DNA of 64,000 nt from Rubripirellula obstinata (GTDB lineage Bacteria > Planctomycetota > Planctomycetia > Pirellulales > Pirellulaceae), in assembly GCF_001642955.1 (NCBI RefSeq), contig NZ_LWSK01000009.1, positions 1-64,000 of the forward strand, read 5' to 3'. The notes beneath the pieces are model-generated. The model did not search any database. It was given only the letters and a program-made list of their open reading frames with translations, and was not told where the DNA came from. Positions 25,712 to 34,564 of the stretch are shown piece after piece. Numbering within the stretch: the first letter of the stretch is position 1; each line of letters starts with the position of its first letter. The translations under genes and the position numbers were made by a program.

Positions 25712-27466
25712 ATGGATCGGCAATCTCGGACACCCGCAACGAAACAAGCCAGGCGAATGTTGCTCGCTGCCCTGATTGCTGCGTCCGTTTCCGGTTGTGC
25801 GACCCAACGTGGCGTCCAAGTCGCCTCGGACACGCAAAAAACGAACGCTATCGCCGCCGCCGAAACGGCCTCGCCAAGCTCGCAGCCAACCGCAATTGCC
25901 GATCAATCCGCGAAAGTGCCGGTGCAAATGGCCGGCTACAACAACGGTGTTGTCGTCGCCTCGCCAGTCGCGTTCACCATGCCGCAGGACGACGACGAGC
26001 TGGGATCGGACAGCAAGCAGGCCGGTTCATCGCGTCGCAGCTTCGGCGACTTCCTGCAATTGGATCCACCTGGGGAAAGTGAGGAGTCGGGAGCTGGGAG
26101 TGAGGAGAAGGAAGGCGGCGAGATGCCGCCGGAGATCAGCGACGGCGAGGTCGATGATATGGACGTCGACGACAAGGAAGAAGATGAACAAAACGATGAG
26201 TCGGAAACCGAAAACGACAACAAGTCCGCAGCATCTGACTCCCAACTCCCAGCTCCCGACTCGTCGCTTCCACTCGGCCAGCCCGTCGAGTTCTTCGTCA
26301 GCGAAGCACTGTCGCGGCACCCCAAAATCCTCGCCGCACGCCAACGCGTCGCCGCCGCCTCGAACGTCATCCCGCAAACCAAAGCACTTCCCGACCCAAC
26401 GTTCAACAACACTTTCTGGCCGCTGCATGACAACGCACTGCAAACCGCCGGCGGTCGCGTTGGCAATCAAATGTCGGTCAACCAAATGGTCCCGTTCCCC
26501 GACAAACTGAAAACGAAAGCCGTCATCGCGAGCCGCGAAGTTCAGATCGCTCAAACCGAAGTCGACGCGATCGCTCGCGAAATCACCGAGTCCGTGCGGC
26601 TCGCGTACTACGAAGTCTGGTTCGCCACCCGAGCGATCACGATCATCGAAGAAACCAAAGACCTTGTCGCCGACTTGACCGATGTCGCCGAAGCACGTTA
26701 CCGCAGCGGCGGTTCGCAACAAGACGTGCTGCGCGCTCAACTGGAAACCGATCGTCTCGACGAACAACTCATCACGCTTCGCCGACAAAAACAGGTCGCT
26801 CAAGCCGACCTTGCTACGCTACTTCAACAACCGGTCAACCTACTCCCCGAAGCGTCCAGCGAACTCGGTGTCAACGACACGCCCCAGCAAATCGAATCCT
26901 TGCTTGCGTTGGCCGAACAATGCAATCCAAAGTTGCGTGGCCTCGCGTGGGAGATCCAACGTGACCGCGACAAAGAACGTTTGGCGTGCTTGCAACAATA
27001 CCCCGACTTCAGCGTTGGCCTGAACTGGGGATTGATCAGCGACGGTCACGATGTCATCAGCCCCGTCGCCAACGGCAACGACAATCTAAGCATCAGCTTT
27101 GGAACGACGCTGCCGATTTGGCGAGAAAAGATCAACGCCGGCATTCGCGAAGCCGCTCATCGACGCAGCAGCACCACCCGCCGTCTCGAAGCCGAACGTG
27201 ACGAGTTATACGGAAAGATCCGTCGCCTGATCGTCCAAGCCGACGCCTTGGTCGAGCAACGCGACATCTACGAAGGCCGCATCATCCCCCGCACCGAAGA
27301 CACGCTCAAACTCTCGATCGCCGACTACCGAGGCAAACGTACGGACTTCTTCACCCTGATCGAAACCTACCGCGAACTGCTAATGTTCGAGACCCAACTC
27401 GCCCGCATCGACGCCACACTGGCTGCCACGATCGCCCAGATCGACCGCACGGTAGGATGCCCGTAA
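25712..27466 (+). CDS. TolC family outer-membrane efflux lipoprotein with acidic insert
   Basis: 584 residues. The signal ends in lipobox SVSGC, so the mature Cys is lipidated. A disordered N-terminal part contains an inserted acidic stretch (DGEVDDMDVDDKEEDEQNDE) bounded by two halves of an 18-bp perfect palindrome at 26084 and 26245. The OEP core begins at PVEFFVSEALSRHPKILAAR, with long helices such as ITESVRLAYYEVWFATRAIT and a second repeat near LLALAEQCNPKLRGLAWEI. It is divergent from the copper efflux operon and probably supplies its outer-membrane channel, with the TolC at 15083 as alternative. Confidence 0.88.
   Translation: MDRQSRTPATKQARRMLLAALIAASVSGCATQRGVQVASDTQKTNAIAAAETASPSSQPTAIADQSAKVPVQMAGYNNGVVVASPVAFTMPQDDDELGSDSKQAGSSRRSFGDFLQLDPPGESEESGAGSEEKEGGEMPPEISDGEVDDMDVDDKEEDEQNDESETENDNKSAASDSQLPAPDSSLPLGQPVEFFVSEALSRHPKILAARQRVAAASNVIPQTKALPDPTFNNTFWPLHDNALQTAGGRVGNQMSVNQMVPFPDKLKTKAVIASREVQIAQTEVDAIAREITESVRLAYYEVWFATRAITIIEETKDLVADLTDVAEARYRSGGSQQDVLRAQLETDRLDEQLITLRRQKQVAQADLATLLQQPVNLLPEASSELGVNDTPQQIESLLALAEQCNPKLRGLAWEIQRDRDKERLACLQQYPDFSVGLNWGLISDGHDVISPVANGNDNLSISFGTTLPIWREKINAGIREAAHRRSSTTRRLEAERDELYGKIRRLIVQADALVEQRDIYEGRIIPRTEDTLKLSIADYRGKRTDFFTLIETYRELLMFETQLARIDATLAATIAQIDRTVGCP
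26084..26262. repeat. Split palindrome inside the tolC-like gene
   Basis: GAGTCGGGAGCTGGGAGT (26084-26101) and ACTCCCAGCTCCCGACTC (26245-26262) are perfect 18-bp complements separated by 143 bases. Both arms match the GGGAG(T/C)TGGGAGT theme of the other elements. The arms are read as Glu/Ser/Gly-rich and Pro/Ser-rich peptides, and the segment between encodes an acidic low-complexity linker. Confidence 0.65.
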
Positions 27467-27531
27467 AATCTCTGGTAATCAGTGATGGCTGAGGGCCACG
27501 CTATCTATAGGTTCAATGACGGGAGTTGTAA

Positions 27532-28920
27532 ATGAGCGAGGCGATTTGGCTACGATTCCGGGGCACTCAGGCAGAAAAGATTTACAACGCGATCACTCTC
27601 AAGGGAGAGTTTACAGCAATCGTTTCGCGGTCGGAGGTCAAGCCAAAGCAACATCAACTCTGTTTGGTTTCGCTCGAGTACAAGGGAATGTACTCGTCTG
27701 GTAACGAGCCGGATTTCAGTGTTGATTACATCGGCGTCTCACGCAAAGGAACGCTTGTTGCAACCGATCAGGTCCGAGTCAAGATCAGCTCGATTTTGCA
27801 GACTGAGCACGTTGATGTTCAACCTATCATCGAGAAACTTCCAAATAAGTTTGCGAACCGTTTACCCTCCACCTACGGCGAACCACTCCGCTTACCGAAA
27901 GGTCTGAGTCAAGCGTTTATCGGGGCGTTGGAGGGAGCTTCGCAATGCGTTCGCAATGGACTTCCCGGAATTGACGCTCAGCTAAACGAGCTTCGCCAAA
28001 TCGAGGTGAGTCCCGAGGGTGGACTCGAAACCTTCGAGCGTGACGCCGTCATTACTTCGCTCGAAACTTTTGGGGGCACGAAGTTCCGAAAGGAGATCCT
28101 TCGTGGGACGCAACCATCTACGGCAGCGACTCCCAGTTTCTTGAACCGGTTGTCTCATTATGACGTCCGCGAAGACGTACAGATCAACTTTGATGCGGTG
28201 ACGTTTCCTGGATTCAAGGTGGCTCACTCGGAAGTTTTCGGAGCGGTGCAGCTTGTTAATTCCTCTGGCCAGCAGTTGACGATCATGAACTGCAACCGCC
28301 AACCGCTTGAGCAGACGCTGGGAGTCGACCTGATCTACTACAGCCACGCATACCGGTCTTTTGTGCTTGTTCAATACAAGCGACTGAAATCCGAGTCGGG
28401 AAGCACACCGGTTTACCGCCCTAAGTCTGATAAGAACTACGCAGGTGAGCTACAACGGATGAACGAGGCAGAGAAATTGATCACCTCACTCGAACCGAAC
28501 GAGGTCGGAGTGAACGACTATCGACTTGGGACAGATGCCTTCTACTTCAAATTCTGCGAAGCTCGTCAAAAGTCATCACTCGATGCCGGTATGATATCGG
28601 GCATGTATATTCCCCTTGGATTGTGGAACCATTTTGTTCAAACGGGTTCCGCCACCGGACCAAGAGGAGGGTTGAGAATCGACTGGGACAATCACCCGCG
28701 CTCGTTCAATAACAGTCGATTTTGCCAACTTCTCAAAGAAGGTTGGATCGGATCTTCCGCCGCCCAGACCGAGAAACTCGATCAAATTATCGAAGGCACG
28801 CTGGCCGGTCAGCGTATGCTCGTGATCGCCGCGACGTCGCCTGCTACTGGACGCCCCGATCAATTGCGAGACGACCAAGGTCGTTTTGCCGATGCGGACG
28901 ACCCGCTCGGTGAACGATGA
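27532..28920 (+). CDS. Unknown protein with possible PD-(D/E)XK-type nuclease motif
   Basis: 462 residues from ATG 27532. I recognise no named family. The N-terminal 150 residues are predicted mixed alpha/beta. In the middle, QPLEQTLGVDLIYYSHAYRS is followed by FVLVQYKRL. The arrangement E260, D266 and Q281-Y-K283 resembles the E...D...(Q/E)xK pattern of the PD-(D/E)XK nuclease fold (GVDL...VQ.K is common in Mrr-like enzymes). The C-terminus is charged and probably disordered (RDDQGRFADADDP). It stands alone between metal genes, 65 bases after the TolC gene. A defence or DNA-processing role is only a hypothesis. Confidence 0.55.
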   Translation: MSEAIWLRFRGTQAEKIYNAITLKGEFTAIVSRSEVKPKQHQLCLVSLEYKGMYSSGNEPDFSVDYIGVSRKGTLVATDQVRVKISSILQTEHVDVQPIIEKLPNKFANRLPSTYGEPLRLPKGLSQAFIGALEGASQCVRNGLPGIDAQLNELRQIEVSPEGGLETFERDAVITSLETFGGTKFRKEILRGTQPSTAATPSFLNRLSHYDVREDVQINFDAVTFPGFKVAHSEVFGAVQLVNSSGQQLTIMNCNRQPLEQTLGVDLIYYSHAYRSFVLVQYKRLKSESGSTPVYRPKSDKNYAGELQRMNEAEKLITSLEPNEVGVNDYRLGTDAFYFKFCEARQKSSLDAGMISGMYIPLGLWNHFVQTGSATGPRGGLRIDWDNHPRSFNNSRFCQLLKEGWIGSSAAQTEKLDQIIEGTLAGQRMLVIAATSPATGRPDQLRDDQGRFADADDPLGER

Positions 28921-28953
28921 TCTCGAATACGGTGCTTTCTATGCGAGCATATG

Positions 28954-29499
28954 TCAGACTTCGAGAATCTTCCGCAGCTCACGTCGTGCGCGATTCAATC
29001 TTGAACCGACGGTTCCTTCGGGGATGCCGAGTGTGGCGGCGATCTCATGGTACGACAAACCGCTTTCTTCCTTGAGTGTGAAGATCGCTCGCAATTCTGG
29101 ATCAAGTTGGTCCAGGGCGGATCGTACCATCGTGGCACGTTCGTCTTCTTCAACGCGGTCTGTTTGGTCTGCGGTCGGCTCAACCACCAACTCTTTCGTC
29201 CGCCGGTGTTTCTCGCGGCGGAGATGCTGTAACGCCTCGTTGGTGGCCAGTCGATACAGCCACGTTTCAAACTTTGATTCGCCACCGAATTGATCGAGCT
29301 TCGTGAACGCTCGCACAAATGTCTGTTGCGTCAGGTCGTCGGCGTCCTGCTGCCCCACCATCCGAACCATCAATCGAAACACGCGATCCGACGTTGCCTC
29401 GTAGATCGCCCGCTGCGCAGCTCGATCCCCATTCGTTGCCGATTGGACAACGCATTGGGAAAGGCTTTCATGGGCTGGGCGATCATCGGAAGACTCCAT
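28954..29499 (-). CDS. ECF family RNA polymerase sigma factor
   Basis: 181 residues. Region 2 includes DADDLTQQTFVRAFTKLDQFGGESKFETWLYRLATN (the DDL.Q.TF..A and F..WLYR.A.N motifs), and region 4 includes LDPELRAIFTLKEESGLSYHEIAATLGIPEGTVGSRLNRARREL, the helix-turn-helix that reads the -35 element. There is no Cys-rich C-terminal tail of the CorE type, and no anti-sigma gene is adjacent. A TACCCC-AAG-GGGGTA palindrome lies 17-33 bases upstream of its start, so transcription is probably copper-controlled through CsoR. Target promoters are not known. Confidence 0.9.
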   Translation of the reverse strand: MESSDDRPAHESLSQCVVQSATNGDRAAQRAIYEATSDRVFRLMVRMVGQQDADDLTQQTFVRAFTKLDQFGGESKFETWLYRLATNEALQHLRREKHRRTKELVVEPTADQTDRVEEDERATMVRSALDQLDPELRAIFTLKEESGLSYHEIAATLGIPEGTVGSRLNRARRELRKILEV

Positions 29500-29514
29500 T
29501 CAACCCATTGTAGC

Positions 29515-29533
29515 GATACCCCAAGGGGGTAAC
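29515..29533 (-). promoter_or_regulatory. CsoR-like operator before the ECF sigma gene
   Basis: GATACCCCAAGGGGGTAAC contains TACCCC-AAG-GGGGTA, a perfect palindrome with 3-base centre, close to known CsoR operator cores. It fits ATACC-N7-GGTAA. It lies immediately upstream of the sigma-factor start at 29499. Confidence 0.65.
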
Positions 29534-29540
29534 AGCGGGC

Positions 29541-29630
29541 GAGGAAGTTGGGAGAAGATGAGTCTGGGAGTGGGGGAGCTTGGCAGAAATCATTCTCCGT
29601 GTCTCCGTGTCTCCCAACTCCCTCACTTCG
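29541..29630. repeat. G-rich palindromic repeat between sigma factor and csoR
   Basis: AGTTGGGAGA (29546-29555) and TCTCCCAACT (29610-29619) are perfect complements. TCTGGGAGTGGGGGAGC (29562-29578) is identical to part of the element in the P1B-4 ATPase gene. CCGTGTCT is repeated in tandem near 29598. The element overlaps the csoR stop codon (TGA of 29623-29625 on the - strand). Confidence 0.65.
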
Positions 29631-29907
29631 TCTGAGCGTATTTCTCGAACAGCTTGATCAAATCTTGCAGCATCGCTTCGCGATCCGCCGCGTTGCTGTT
29701 GTCCGCGGCGTCGTGAAGGCACTGTTTGACGTGTTCGGTGAGAAGAAGCTGAGCGACTTTAGACAGCGCCCCCGTTGCAGCACTAATCTGCATCACGATG
29801 TCCACACACTCGGCATCCTCTTCGACCATGCGCGCAACCGCATCGACTTGACCGGTCACCCGGCGCAAGCGATTGAGCAGTTTCTTTCGTTCATCGTCGC
29901 TGTGCAT
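29623..29907 (-). CDS. csoR: CsoR family copper-sensing repressor
   Basis: Start set at ATG 29907 (MHSDDERKKLLNRLRRV) by family alignment; the frame is open to 29985. The 94-residue protein has the all-helical DUF156 fold: RLRRVTGQVDAVARMVEED, then AECVDIVMQISAATGALSKV and TEHVKQCL. Cys34, His59 and Cys63 match the Cu(I) ligands C-H-C of CsoR, with the same spacing (25 and 4), which separates it from RcnR (Ni/Co) and FrmR (formaldehyde). CsoR dimers/tetramers bind palindromic GC-rich operators and release them on Cu(I) binding. Several operator-like palindromes surround it, including a weak one before its own gene at 29988. Confidence 0.9.
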   Translation of the reverse strand: MHSDDERKKLLNRLRRVTGQVDAVARMVEEDAECVDIVMQISAATGALSKVAQLLLTEHVKQCLHDAADNSNAADREAMLQDLIKLFEKYAQTK

Positions 29908-29987
29908 GGGTTGTAGCACGCCGTGCGTTCCACCTGCCGTCGTTGTAGAGAAAGTGGCGATCGTCCGGATCGCCTGACGCCTCATTC

Positions 29988-30001
29988 TACCCGGTGGGGC
30001 A
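29988..30001 (-). promoter_or_regulatory. Weak CsoR-like site upstream of csoR
   Basis: TACCCGGTGGGGCA, an imperfect palindrome 81-94 bases upstream of the chosen csoR start. It is poorer than the other sites and may reflect weak autoregulation. Confidence 0.35.
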
Positions 30002-30016
30002 TCGCAGGACAGGCGG

Positions 30017-31519
30017 CTACATGCCCATCATCTTCGGCGCGGCTTCGTAGGCTTCCGGGTCGCCAAAACGCCGGACAATCTCTGCAAACACCGCACCTAT
30101 CTCGACCGCTTCATCGCTCTCCATCACCAATTGGTAAAGGTCATCGGGAAGCACACGCATCACGGTCATCAATCCTTTGACCGCCATCATGTAGTTCGCC
30201 CGCATGCCCTTCACCTCGCGGCGATTCCACAGCGTTTTCATTTGAGGCATCGTGCGTTCCATGCCCTGCATCTTTTGCGGATAGCCTGGCGTTGCAAAAC
30301 CGGGATCGTTGCGAGTGAAATCGACGGCCGGACGTGTCGATGTGTTTTGCAGATAGCGATCCACGTTAACGCCCTTGCGAATTCGTGGGCCGACTTGCCG
30401 CGTCATGTGATTCATCATGTGGTGGACCATGTGGCAGTGAAAAATCCAATCACCCGGATTGTTCGCGATGAATTCAAAATTGGTCGCCTGTGCCACTCCG
30501 ACCAACGATGTGTTGCGTGGAATCCAAGCACTGCTGGGCGTCCGAGCGCCCTCGTGACCGGTTTCCCAATACGTGTGTCCGTGCAAGTGAATCGGATGGT
30601 GTTGCATGGGAGCGAAGTTGACCAACCGCACGCGAACCCGCTCGCCGTGTTTGCAAACCAGCGGCGTTGTGTACGGACCGCTGCGGCCGTTGATCGTGTG
30701 CCAATTCCAATCCATTGCCCACGAGTCGCTGATCGTTTGCGTCGGGTCGACGTGAAAGTTCTGAAACATCAATCCGAAGTCACGATCGACCGGCGGATCG
30801 TAAGCTTTCTTCGGATGAACGATGAAAAATCCGACTTGCCCGAACGCTTCCTGCATCGCGACGTGCGAGTGGTAGTAAAAGGTGCCGTCCTCGTGAACGT
30901 CGAACTCATACACCATCGTTTCGCCCGGCTTGATCGGGTTCTGCGTCAGCGTCGCTGAGCCGTCGTACTGCACCGGCAACTCCAAGCCGTGCCAGTGCAA
31001 GAACGTGTCTTCGGGTAATTCGTTCGTTACCACGATGCGAACGCGATCGCCCTGCGTGATCTCGATCGTCGGCCCCGGCATGCTGCCGTTGTAGCCATAG
31101 ACGTCGATGAAGTAGCCCGGCAAGAACTCACGCCGAACAGCCTGCGGCACGAGATGAAACTCTTTGGCACCATTGACCATTTTCCAAGGCAGCTTGTCCA
31201 AGTCCGGAGCCTCGAAGGGAGCCGGTCCAGCCGACGCGGGGCGGAAGCCGGGCATCTTCTTGCCAAGGTAATAGTCCGATTCTGGATCGTTGCCACGCGT
31301 CGGTTTGAATCGACTGAAACCGTCGATCTCTGCTTGGACATTCGACCCGGCAGGTACGTTGGTCTCCGCCGGAGCGTTGCCGACCGGCGGCGGAGCGTCC
31401 GGGTCGTTCGGCAGATTCAAATCGGCATTGCCTTCCTGAGCCGTTGCCTTGCCGGTTAGCCCAGCCGCAGCGGCGATGGTTCCTACTTTTAAGAATTTGC
31501 GTCGATCTTCGGTGCTCAT
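30017..31519 (-). CDS. Tat-exported multicopper oxidase
   Basis: 500 residues. RRKFLKVG followed by a hydrophobic stretch and ATAQ is a twin-arginine signal, used to export folded copper proteins. Copper ligands are visible in order: LHWHGLELP, YYHSHV, HPIHLHGHTYWETG and HCHMVHHMMNHM. Together these form the T2/T3 trinuclear centre and the T1 centre with an axial Met. Family members oxidise Cu(I) to Cu(II), phenols or metals in the periplasm. A CopA/CueO-like copper-detoxification role is inferred from context: it lies between csoR and the copper ATPase and has its own operator-like palindrome. The C-terminal 120 residues beyond the T1 motif have no obvious match. Confidence 0.9.
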   Translation of the reverse strand: MSTEDRRKFLKVGTIAAAAGLTGKATAQEGNADLNLPNDPDAPPPVGNAPAETNVPAGSNVQAEIDGFSRFKPTRGNDPESDYYLGKKMPGFRPASAGPAPFEAPDLDKLPWKMVNGAKEFHLVPQAVRREFLPGYFIDVYGYNGSMPGPTIEITQGDRVRIVVTNELPEDTFLHWHGLELPVQYDGSATLTQNPIKPGETMVYEFDVHEDGTFYYHSHVAMQEAFGQVGFFIVHPKKAYDPPVDRDFGLMFQNFHVDPTQTISDSWAMDWNWHTINGRSGPYTTPLVCKHGERVRVRLVNFAPMQHHPIHLHGHTYWETGHEGARTPSSAWIPRNTSLVGVAQATNFEFIANNPGDWIFHCHMVHHMMNHMTRQVGPRIRKGVNVDRYLQNTSTRPAVDFTRNDPGFATPGYPQKMQGMERTMPQMKTLWNRREVKGMRANYMMAVKGLMTVMRVLPDDLYQLVMESDEAVEIGAVFAEIVRRFGDPEAYEAAPKMMGM

Positions 31520-31558
31520 GAGTTCTTGTTGTTTGCTGGGCTTTGTGAATTGGAAACG

Positions 31559-31579
31559 GCATACCTTGCAGGGGTATGC
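31559..31579 (-). promoter_or_regulatory. CsoR-like operator before the multicopper oxidase
   Basis: GCATACC (31559-31565) and GGTATGC (31573-31579) are perfect 7-bp complements with a seven-base spacer, 40 bases upstream of the oxidase start at 31519. Confidence 0.65.
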
Positions 31580-31640
31580 GTGATATTAGTTCGATACCGT
31601 TCCGTATTCAAACTTCCGTTCTGACGTTCTGAACTTGGCG

Positions 31641-34091
31641 CTAGGTCAGCTTCGCAGCCCGAAGACGCAGGGCGTTGGCAATCACCGATACGCTACTCAG
31701 GCTCATCGCTGCCGCCGCAATCATCGGACTCAGCAACACACCGAAGATCGGGTACAGCAATCCAGCGGCAACCGGAACGCCCAATGCGTTGTAAATGAAT
31801 GCGAAGAACAGATTTTGACGAATGTTGCTCATCGTCTTGCGGCTTAGGTTTCCCGCCGCCGCAACGCCGCGAAGATCCCCACCGACCAACGTTACGCCTG
31901 CCGATTCGATCGCCACGCCGGTGCCCGTTCCCATCGCGATACCGACGTTCGATTCGGCCAGCGCCGGAGCGTCGTTGATCCCGTCGCCGCACATCGCAAC
32001 CGTTTTTCCGTTGTTCTTCAGCTTGCGAACAAAGTCGTGCTTGGCCTCGGGCGATACACCAGCGTGAAATTCGTCGATGCCCAACTTGCCAGCCACCGCA
32101 CGCGCCGTCGGTTCCGCATCGCCGGTCAACATGATCACCTTCAACCCAAGTTCGTGCAGCGTCTTTAAAGCCGCTGGCGTGCTCTCCTTGATCGGGTCGG
32201 TGATCGCCATGATCGCGGCAAGCTGATTGTCGATTGACACGAACACCACTGTCGCACCTTCGGACTGATGCGATCCCGCTTTCGATCTGCCGTCGTCAAC
32301 ATTCGCGACGCCCTGTTCATCCAGCATATCCGCTTTCCCGATCAGCACGTCATGATCGTACACGCGAGCACGCACGCCACCACCGGTGATGCTGTCGAAG
32401 TCCGTCGCTTCGACCGTTTGCAATCCATCGGCTTTCGCACGACGCACCACCGCTTGAGCCAACGGATGTTCGCTCTGTGCTTCCACCGCGGCGGCCAACG
32501 TCAACACATCGCTCTCGTTCCAGTCACCGAACGTCTCAACCGCCGTCACTTCGGGTCGCCCCTGCGTCAGCGTTCCCGTTTTATCAACGACGATCGTGTC
32601 GACCTTTTCCATCACTTCCAATACTTCCGCGTTCTTGATCAACACGCCTTCCTTCGCGCCGCGACCGACGCCGACCATCACCGACATGGGCGTCGCCAAC
32701 CCCAATGCACACGGGCAAGCGATGATCAAAACGGCAACCGCCGCAACGAACGCGTGAGCAAGCTGCGGCTCCGGTCCGAACACTGCCCAACCAATGAACG
32801 CCGCAATCGAACAAACGATCACCGCCGGCACGAAGTAGCGAGCAACCACGTCGACCAACTTTTGAATCGGAGCACGACTCCGCTGGGCGTCCGCGACCAT
32901 CTGCACGATCCGGTTCAGAACCGTGTCGCCGCCGACGCCGATCGCCTCCATCACCAACGCTCCGGTTTGATTCAGCGTCCCGCCGGTGACCTCATCGCCT
33001 TCGACCTTCTGCACCGGAATCGGCTCGCCCGTCAACATTGACTCATCCACGCTGCTCGAACCGCTAAGAACTTTCCCGTCGACCGGAACCTTCTCACCGG
33101 GACGCACACGCAAACGATCGCCCTTGTGGACCGCGTCGAGCGACACTTCTTCTTCGCCTTCATCGCTGATCCGCGTCGCCGTCTCGGGTGCCAATTGCAT
33201 CAACTCGCGAATCGCGCCGCCGGTCTGTTGTCGGGCACGCAATTCCAAGACTTGCCCTAGCAACACCAACGTGATAATCACGGCCGCAGCCTCGAAGTAC
33301 AACGGAGCGACACCGTTTTCGTAGAACGCTTCCGGGATCACGCCGGGCAACAACACGACGACCAAGCTGAACAAGTACGCTGCCAGTGTTCCCACCGCAA
33401 TCAACGAGAACATGTTCAGGTTCCAGCTGCGAAACGATTTCGCGCCGCGAACCAACAAGGGCCACCCGCACCAAAACACCACCGGCGTCGCGAGAGCCAA
33501 CTGCAGCCAACCAAACACGCTGTTGTTCATCCAATCGGCGACACGTAAGCCCACCATCGGCCCCATCGCGATCACCAGCAGCGGCACCGACAATGCCACA
33601 CCGACCCAGAACCGTCGCTTCATGTCAGCGTATTGGTCGTCATCGCCATGGTCCGCCATGTCGACGAACTTCGGCTCCAAATCCATCCCGCAAATCGGGC
33701 AGTCGCCGGGGCCGACTTGCTCGATCTCCGGATGCATCGGACATGTGTAAATCGCCGTCGGGTCTGCGGGCGTATCGTTCGCACTGGACGATGAGTGACC
33801 ACCGCAGCACGAGGACGCCGGTGGTTGCTCGCCAATTTGATGCACGGCTGCACCGCCTCCGCAGCATGATGTTCCCTTGTCCGCTTCCTTCTGAGCACGT
33901 TTCGCTAACACGCCGGCGGGATCGCTTTTGAACTTCGTCAAACAACCGTCGCTGCAAAACATGTAATTCTTGCCGTCAAACTCGGCCGATCGCGGGTTGT
34001 CCGCCGGAACGGTCATTCCACAAACGGGGTCGATCTGCGTTGGTGTATCGGCGACGGGCAGTGAATCTGGGTGGTGATGAGTATGGGCCAT
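31641..34091 (-). CDS. copA: Copper-exporting P1B-1 ATPase with YHS and heavy-metal-binding domains
   Basis: 816 residues. The N-terminus is His-rich (AHTHHHPDS), then a YHS domain ([13 protein letters not shown]...YMFCSDGC), Cys pairs (SCCGGG, SSCCGG) and a heavy-metal-binding domain (YTCPMHPEI...[10 protein letters not shown]). No classical GMTCxxC domain is present. Motifs: TGEP in the actuator domain, CPC in [32 protein letters not shown], and the usual eight-helix layout ending in [15 protein letters not shown] (the MSxSS of Cu pumps). CPC with MxxSS places it in the Cu(I)/Ag(I) class. It is preceded by a CsoR-like palindrome. Confidence 0.92.
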   Translation of the reverse strand: MAHTHHHPDSLPVADTPTQIDPVCGMTVPADNPRSAEFDGKNYMFCSDGCLTKFKSDPAGVLAKRAQKEADKGTSCCGGGAAVHQIGEQPPASSCCGGHSSSSANDTPADPTAIYTCPMHPEIEQVGPGDCPICGMDLEPKFVDMADHGDDDQYADMKRRFWVGVALSVPLLVIAMGPMVGLRVADWMNNSVFGWLQLALATPVVFWCGWPLLVRGAKSFRSWNLNMFSLIAVGTLAAYLFSLVVVLLPGVIPEAFYENGVAPLYFEAAAVIITLVLLGQVLELRARQQTGGAIRELMQLAPETATRISDEGEEEVSLDAVHKGDRLRVRPGEKVPVDGKVLSGSSSVDESMLTGEPIPVQKVEGDEVTGGTLNQTGALVMEAIGVGGDTVLNRIVQMVADAQRSRAPIQKLVDVVARYFVPAVIVCSIAAFIGWAVFGPEPQLAHAFVAAVAVLIIACPCALGLATPMSVMVGVGRGAKEGVLIKNAEVLEVMEKVDTIVVDKTGTLTQGRPEVTAVETFGDWNESDVLTLAAAVEAQSEHPLAQAVVRRAKADGLQTVEATDFDSITGGGVRARVYDHDVLIGKADMLDEQGVANVDDGRSKAGSHQSEGATVVFVSIDNQLAAIMAITDPIKESTPAALKTLHELGLKVIMLTGDAEPTARAVAGKLGIDEFHAGVSPEAKHDFVRKLKNNGKTVAMCGDGINDAPALAESNVGIAMGTGTGVAIESAGVTLVGGDLRGVAAAGNLSRKTMSNIRQNLFFAFIYNALGVPVAAGLLYPIFGVLLSPMIAAAAMSLSSVSVIANALRLRAAKLT

Positions 34092-34126
34092 GGTCTCTCC
34101 GATCGGTCAATTTGTCATTTTTCAGG

Positions 34127-34143
34127 ATACCCCATAATGGTAT
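34127..34143. promoter_or_regulatory. CsoR-like operator between copper ATPase and Csp-like gene
   Basis: ATACC-N7-GGTAT, 36 bases upstream of the ATPase start (-) and 65 bases upstream of the Cys-rich four-helix protein (+). It could control both. Confidence 0.65.
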
Positions 34144-34207
34144 GCAACTTGCATTCCGATTTGACAGGTCACGGTGACCCCAGACAACACGAAACGGAGG
34201 AATTCCC

Positions 34208-34540
34208 ATGGCAACCGCCACTGCATCCAAACAAGACTGCATCCAGAACTGCCAAGAATGTCAAACGGTGCTCAGCGACATGCTGACCGCCACGTGCTTG
34301 GCCGAAGGCGGCGATCACGTCGAACAAAACCACGTCAAACTGATGCTCGATTGCATCGCTGCCTGCAACGCGTGCGTCGGTTTCATGAGCCGCAACAGCG
34401 ACTACCATTCGCACTACTGCAAAGCCTGTGCAGAAATCTGCAAGGCATGCGCGGACAGTTGCGAGAAGGTCGGCAGCATGGACAAATGCGTCGAGTGTTG
34501 CCGCAAGTGCCACGAGAGCTGTTCGTCGATGGCCGCGTAG
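34208..34540 (+). CDS. Cys-rich four-helix copper-storage-like protein (DUF326)
   Basis: 110 residues, ATG 34208 with GGAGGAA upstream. Four helical segments carry regularly spaced Cys and His: CIQNCQECQ, CIAACNACVGF, HYCKACAEICKACADSCEK, KCVECCRKCHESC, about 16 Cys in all. This is the pattern of DUF326 / copper storage proteins (Csp), whose four-helix bundles bind many Cu(I) ions through inward-facing Cys. There is no signal peptide, so it is a cytosolic form (Csp3-like). It is divergent from the copper ATPase across a CsoR-like site, in line with storage and export under one regulator. Confidence 0.88.
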   Translation: MATATASKQDCIQNCQECQTVLSDMLTATCLAEGGDHVEQNHVKLMLDCIAACNACVGFMSRNSDYHSHYCKACAEICKACADSCEKVGSMDKCVECCRKCHESCSSMAA

Positions 34541-34564
34541 CACCACCCAAAATCCGCAAACGAA

